Assembly: GCA_029246545.1 (NCBI GenBank)
Contig: JAQWMX010000002.1
Coordinates: 62,001 to 126,000, forward strand
Direction of reading: 5' to 3'
Origin: Gammaproteobacteria bacterium
GTDB taxonomy: Bacteria; Pseudomonadota; Gammaproteobacteria; Pseudomonadales; Pseudohongiellaceae
Length of the DNA: 64,000 bases
Position 1 is the stretch's first letter, and every line of letters begins with the position of its first letter. Below, piece by piece: positions 59,853 through 64,000 of this stretch. Below the pieces are notes generated by a model that did no database searches, was not told where the DNA came from, and saw only the letters and a program-made list of their open reading frames with translations. Made by a program: the position numbers and the translations under genes.

Positions 59853-60677
59853 TCAACCATAAAAAAATAATTCTTTTAGCTTTTGACCTGGATCAGGAGC
59901 CCGCATAAAAGTTTCTCCTACCAAGAAACCAAAGACATCATGTTCAATCATTTCGTCCACATCTTGTCTTGTAAGAATACCGCTTTCCGTCACAACAGAA
60001 GTACCTTCAGGAATTTCTTTAAGTAATTCATAAGTAGTTTCCAACTTGGTACTAAAGCTATGTAAATCTCTATTATTAATACCAATGAGTTCAGGGTTCA
60101 ACTTTAAGGCTAATTCTAATTCAGCCTGATTATGTACTTCAATCAGGTAATCCAAACCAAGGTCATTTGCGCAATCCGCTAGCTCATGCATTTGCTTTTC
60201 GTCGAGCGCGGCAACTATTAAAAGTATGCAATCTGCTCCAAGCTTTCGTGATTCAACAATTTGATAAGTATCTATCATGAAATCTTTGCGAATGACTGGC
60301 AGTGAACAGGCATCTCTTGCTTCTAATAAATAATCATCGTGGCCTTGGAAGAAATCAACATCAGTTAAGACAGATAGACAGGTAGCGCCATTCTCTGCAT
60401 AACTTTTAGCGATAGACTCTGGATTAAAATTTTCTCTTAGTAGACCTTTACTTGGAGAAGCTTTTTTTATTTCAGCAATAACTGCTGGACGTTTGCGCTT
60501 TATTTGCTGCGCTAAAGCTTGGGTGAATCCGCGCGGACTAGCCTGCTCTGTTATGGCTTTTTCTAATTCTGAAACTGAACATTGCTTTTTACGCTCAATA
60601 ACCTCTTCCTGCTTGCGTTGCAGAATTTTTTTTAAAATTGTTGGTTTTTCCACCAAAGTGTCCTTCAAATTTTTCAA
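59853..60677 (-). CDS. trpC: Indole-3-glycerol phosphate synthase
   Basis: 274 residues, TIM barrel. [46 protein letters not shown] and TESGI are the family blocks with the catalytic Lys and Glu residues. It makes indole glycerol phosphate. It follows trpG after 58 bp; trpD, normally between them, is missing. Confidence 0.96.
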   Translation of the reverse strand: MKNLKDTLVEKPTILKKILQRKQEEVIERKKQCSVSELEKAITEQASPRGFTQALAQQIKRKRPAVIAEIKKASPSKGLLRENFNPESIAKSYAENGATCLSVLTDVDFFQGHDDYLLEARDACSLPVIRKDFMIDTYQIVESRKLGADCILLIVAALDEKQMHELADCANDLGLDYLIEVHNQAELELALKLNPELIGINNRDLHSFSTKLETTYELLKEIPEGTSVVTESGILTRQDVDEMIEHDVFGFLVGETFMRAPDPGQKLKELFFYG

Positions 60678-60735
60678 TACAGCTTATATTGAAAGATGGG
60701 TAGAGAGTAGTAGCTTACAGTAATTCAAATCTTTG

Positions 60736-61329
60736 CTAAATATTAGCGGAATTGGCATCCAGAAAATTTTTCAGTAGAGCATGACCATGTTCAGTAAGAA
60801 TAGACTCTGGATGAAACTGCACACCTTCAATCGGCAGCTCTTTATGTCTTAGTGCCATAATTTCATCAAGCTCACCTTTATCGTCTAAAGTCCAGGCACT
60901 TACTTCCAGACAGTCAGGTAATGATTCTTGCTCAACAACAAGCGAATGATAACGAGTAGCCTCAAAAGGAGTCTGTATTGATGTAAACACCCCTTGTGCA
61001 TTATGCTGAATAGAAGACAATTTGCCATGCATTACCTGCTTGGCCCTCACTGTTTTACCGCCAAAAGCCTCTCCGATACTTTGGTGCCCCAGACAAACAC
61101 CTAGAATCGGAACTTTCCCAGCAAAATATTTGATCGTCTCTACTGAAATTCCAGCTTCTTGTGGAGTGCAAGGACCAGGAGAAATAACAATATGGCTTGG
61201 CTGCAAAGCTTCTAATTCAGAAATAGTGATTTCGTCATTACGATAAACGGCAATCTCCATGCCCAGTTCACCAAAATATTGCACCAGGTTATAGGTAAAG
61301 GAATCATAGTTATCAATCATAACTAACAT
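60736..61329 (-). CDS. trpG: Anthranilate synthase glutamine amidotransferase subunit
   Basis: 197 residues, class I glutaminase. Catalytic Cys in [11 protein letters not shown] and the His-Glu pair in [10 protein letters not shown]. It supplies ammonia to TrpE and may also serve p-aminobenzoate synthesis. The start overlaps the trpE stop by one base (TAATG), indicating coupled translation. Confidence 0.96.
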   Translation of the reverse strand: MLVMIDNYDSFTYNLVQYFGELGMEIAVYRNDEITISELEALQPSHIVISPGPCTPQEAGISVETIKYFAGKVPILGVCLGHQSIGEAFGGKTVRAKQVMHGKLSSIQHNAQGVFTSIQTPFEATRYHSLVVEQESLPDCLEVSAWTLDDKGELDEIMALRHKELPIEGVQFHPESILTEHGHALLKNFLDANSANI

Positions 61330-62810
61330 TACTGCATTCCCTCTTCGACTAGTTTAACGGCCTGAAACAAGGCTCTAGCCTTGTTCATGGTTTCTTTCCA
61401 TTCCAAATCAGGCACTGAATCAGCCACAATTCCCGCGCCTGCTTCAACATAAAGCGTGTTATCTTTTATGACTGCAGTGCGAATAGCGATCGCCATATCC
61501 ATGTTGCCATTCCAAGATAAATATCCCATGGCACCGCCATATACACCGCGTTTTACTGGTTCAAATTCATCAATAATTTCCATTGCACGGACTTTAGGTG
61601 CGCCACTTAAAGTTCCAACTGGCAATGTTGCCTTCAATACATCCAGTTCAGTTTTCCCTTCTGCAATCTCGCTTTCTACATTAGAGGCTATATGCATAAC
61701 ATGGGAATAACGCTCAACCAACATTTTGCTTGTTACTTCTACAGACCCAGTCTTTGACACTCGACCTGCATCATTTCGACTTAGATCAATCAACATTAAA
61801 TGCTCAGCTCTTTCTTTTTCATCGGCGAGCAATTCTTTTTCGAGTGCCAGATCCTCTTCTTCGGTGTGACCACGAGGACGAGTGCCAGCTAAAGGCCTGA
61901 CCGTAATTTTTCCTTCTTCAACCCGCGCCAATATTTCTGGAGATGCACTAACAATGTGAAAATCTTCAAAATCCATATAAACCATGTATGGCGATGGGTT
62001 TAATTGACGCAGAGCGCGATAAACATTAATTGCTTCACCGTCGTAAGGAATACTCATTCTTTGCGCCAATACAACTTGAAATACATCACCAGCAAATATG
62101 TATTCCTTAATTTTTTCTACCGCATCCTTATAAGCCTCTTCACCAAAGTTAGATACAAAACTATCTTCGTCGACATCAGTGCTTTGCGGTACAGGGCGAA
62201 ACAAGGTTGGATCCAGCGGTTTATGCAATTCTTGAGTTAAGGTTTCTATGCGCGCTTCCGCTTTAGAAAATGCTTCATCTTCAGCCGGATTGGCATAAAC
62301 TAATAACGAAATTGTGCCGCGTAGATTATCAAAAACAATAACTTCTTCAGACACCATCAAAATTATATCTGGTGTGCCGACAGTATCTTCAGGTGCACTG
62401 TTAGCGACCTTATGTTCAACATAGCGGACTGTATCGTAAGCGAAATAACCGACTAGGCCACCATTAAAACGTGGCAAGTCATCAAGATCTGGAATTTTAT
62501 ATCGCTGCTGAAACTTCTCTATGTCAGTAAAAGGGTCGTCGCTTTCATGCTGCTCAACAAGCTCCCCATTTTGCTCAATCTTAAAATCATGACCGATAAC
62601 TTTTAGGACAGTGCTACAAGGCAAACCTATGATTGAATAACGCCCCCATTTTTCTCCACCTTGAACAGACTCGAGAAAATAACTATAGGGGCCTTTAGCG
62701 AGTTTTAGATAAACACTAAGCGGTGTTTCCAGGTCAGCAAGAACTTCCCGAACCAAAGGAATACGGTTGTAACCCTGACTGGCAAGGTCCTTGAACTGAT
62801 TGATATTCAT
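61329..62810 (-). CDS. trpE: Anthranilate synthase component I
   Basis: 493 residues. Chorismate-binding C-terminal domain with [38 protein letters not shown] and [18 protein letters not shown]; the N-terminal part carries the Trp-feedback region. It overlaps rpe by 4 bp (ATGA) and trpG by 1 bp, so rpe-trpE-trpG-trpC form one minus-strand operon. Confidence 0.96.
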   Translation of the reverse strand: MNINQFKDLASQGYNRIPLVREVLADLETPLSVYLKLAKGPYSYFLESVQGGEKWGRYSIIGLPCSTVLKVIGHDFKIEQNGELVEQHESDDPFTDIEKFQQRYKIPDLDDLPRFNGGLVGYFAYDTVRYVEHKVANSAPEDTVGTPDIILMVSEEVIVFDNLRGTISLLVYANPAEDEAFSKAEARIETLTQELHKPLDPTLFRPVPQSTDVDEDSFVSNFGEEAYKDAVEKIKEYIFAGDVFQVVLAQRMSIPYDGEAINVYRALRQLNPSPYMVYMDFEDFHIVSASPEILARVEEGKITVRPLAGTRPRGHTEEEDLALEKELLADEKERAEHLMLIDLSRNDAGRVSKTGSVEVTSKMLVERYSHVMHIASNVESEIAEGKTELDVLKATLPVGTLSGAPKVRAMEIIDEFEPVKRGVYGGAMGYLSWNGNMDMAIAIRTAVIKDNTLYVEAGAGIVADSVPDLEWKETMNKARALFQAVKLVEEGMQ

Positions 62811-63481
62811 GACTTATCAAGTTCCGCCCGCATTCTTTCTACTGTAGCTTGATAATTGTCAGTGCCAAAAATTGCTGAGCCAGCTACAAACATGTCAGCT
62901 CCGGCCTTCGCAACTTCTGCAATATTGTCGACAGTCACCCCGCCATCTACTTCTAGTCGAATATCGCGACCACTGTTATCTATCAACTCTCTTACTTGAG
63001 CAAGCTTTGCTAATGTAGAAGGAATAAATTTCTGTCCACCAAAACCCGGATTAACAGACATCAACAAAATAATATCGACCTTATCCATCACATGATCAAG
63101 ATAACTAATTGGTGTTGCAGGGTTAAGAACTAAACCCGATTTACAGCCCAATGATTGAATCAGCTGCAGTGAGCGATCAATATGATTGCTGGCTTCAGGG
63201 TGAAAAGTAATATAGCTAGCACCAGCTGCGGCAAAGTCGCTAATCAGACTATCAACTGGAGACACCATCAGATGCACATCTATGGGCGCCTTAATGCCGT
63301 AATCTACCAGGGCTTTACAAACCATCGGGCCAATAGTGAGATTGGGCACATAGTGGTTATCCATCACATCAAAATGCACTACATCAGCGCCCGCAGCCAA
63401 TACAGCATCGACCTCTTCACCCAATTTGGCAAAGTCTGCTGATAGTATTGATGGCGCAATTAAAAAATCTGGCTTACTCAT
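62807..63481 (-). CDS. rpe: Ribulose-phosphate 3-epimerase
   Basis: 224 residues, TIM barrel. [41 protein letters not shown] and EVDGGV hold the metal and catalytic residues. It acts in the pentose phosphate pathway. It is the first gene of the minus-strand trp unit; gph, often between rpe and trpE in relatives, is not present. Confidence 0.96.
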   Translation of the reverse strand: MSKPDFLIAPSILSADFAKLGEEVDAVLAAGADVVHFDVMDNHYVPNLTIGPMVCKALVDYGIKAPIDVHLMVSPVDSLISDFAAAGASYITFHPEASNHIDRSLQLIQSLGCKSGLVLNPATPISYLDHVMDKVDIILLMSVNPGFGGQKFIPSTLAKLAQVRELIDNSGRDIRLEVDGGVTVDNIAEVAKAGADMFVAGSAIFGTDNYQATVERMRAELDKS

Positions 63482-63917
63482 TGCATTGCACTACGCTGCT
63501 AAATTTAGACGCGATTGTACAAGGTTTAGGGATATGTGTCCTGTTAAGGCAATTTATTGAGCACATTCAAAATATTCAGTAAAAACTAGCTCAACTGCCT
63601 GAATTATTTCAAAAGAACGATTTACGAAATATTTTGCTAATGTCTGTTAACTATCCATTGGCTAGTTGAAGAATTCTAAACTTGAATTATCAGATATTGG
63701 AAGTTAACTTATCAGTTCCCATTTTTTATATGAGCCATCAAGTTAAATTGGATTTCTTTTATTTCCCTCGTGCTTGTTCCTAGCACCACACATTGTTTAA
63801 GGAACCCTCAGGATAGACAATTTGTTAAATGTCTACTCTCTATCAAAAGCGGACATTAGCTATGAATTAAAAAAAATTTAGATTTATCTACAACTAAAAG
63901 AAAGGCGAGTAATTGAT
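63482..63917. other. Intergenic region with no recognised feature
   Basis: 436 bp, very AT-rich, between divergent rpe and the edge gene. It must hold promoters for both sides. No tRNA, strong hairpin, repeat or reading frame with a credible RBS was seen. An AAGGCGAG Shine-Dalgarno candidate lies just before 63918. Confidence 0.5.
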
Positions 63918-64000
63918 ATGTCAGAAACCAGCAAAGAAGTTCCGAATTCAAAAAAAATAACAACTGTTTATGAGCTAATAGCATTTGTTGCTTTGGCACT
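63918..64000 (+). CDS. Unrecognised gene, 5' end only
   Basis: ATG at 63918 preceded by AAAGGCGAG. The visible 27 codons are a polar N terminus (Ser/Lys-rich) running into a hydrophobic stretch (YELIAFVALA) cut by the window edge. It could be a membrane protein. No family can be named. Confidence 0.5.
   Translation, partial: MSETSKEVPNSKKITTVYELIAFVALA

Overview
The window is a 64 kb, low-GC (about 40% by eye), densely coded chromosomal segment of a gammaproteobacterium. Gene order and protein signatures resemble the broad Pseudomonadales group (including marine Cellvibrionales-type lineages) more than enterics. The main syntenic blocks are rpoN-ptsN-rapZ-ptsO, dksA-gluQ-cbrB-pcnB-panBCD-acsA, ssb/uvrA, fabAB, aroQ-accBC-prmA-dusB-fis-purHD and coq7-osmC-vfr/crp-trpCGE-rpe. 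Coq7 implies ubiquinone respiration. A membrane pyrophosphatase, a NhaC antiporter, quinoprotein dehydrogenases and a sulfotransferase fit a free-living marine heterotroph; that lifestyle is inference. No rRNA, tRNA, CRISPR array, transposase or prophage was seen.

Layout. 1-1960: end of rpoN and the nitrogen-PTS genes. 1973-11301: ion transport (NhaC, MgtE, HppA), DarP, Mrp and unknown envelope proteins. 11395-15918: a Tat-exported molybdenum oxidoreductase, a broken multicopper oxidase, a PLP sulfur-amino-acid enzyme and a Rieske protein. 16080-26257: dksA with a histone-H1-like tail, gluQ, a CbrB-type sigma-54 activator, a probable CrcZ-like sRNA, pcnB, a deoxynucleoside kinase, panB, panC, frameshifted panD and acsA. 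26273-30802 (minus strand): ssb, an RmlD-like protein, moeA, a lipoprotein, a copper chaperone and a surface-protein remnant. 30932-41130: uvrA, a DUF3237 protein, a DsbA-family protein, an NHL protein, two tandem PQQ dehydrogenases and a sulfotransferase. 41131-44777 (minus strand): algC, galU and manC, supplying sugar nucleotides. 44940-58589: fatty-acid, shikimate, acetyl-CoA carboxylase, tRNA/ribosome modification and purine genes, then coq7. 58586-63481: osmC, an interrupted crp/vfr, trpC, trpG, trpE and rpe. 63918-64000: start of an unrecognised gene.

The main find is at 19463-19998. A CbrB orthologue is followed by a sigma-54-type promoter, about 270 nt carrying several A-rich CA motifs (two in a hairpin loop) and a 12-bp-stem intrinsic terminator, directly before pcnB. 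This is the position of CrcZ, the Hfq/Crc-sequestering RNA of Pseudomonas. The sensor gene cbrA is absent from the locus, and the CbrB receiver has lost its phosphoacceptor Asp and conserved Lys, so the switch may have been rewired to be phosphorylation-independent.

Four otherwise well-conserved genes carry reading-frame lesions with intact coding sequence beyond them: the multicopper oxidase (in-frame TAA plus frameshift), panD (frameshift from a three-copy 8-bp repeat), manC (in-frame TAA) and crp/vfr (TGA at the conserved Trp). These may be recent gene decay, slipped-strand variation or sequencing error; sequence alone cannot decide. Expected neighbours missing from their usual places are hpf, cbrA, folK, pgi and trpD.
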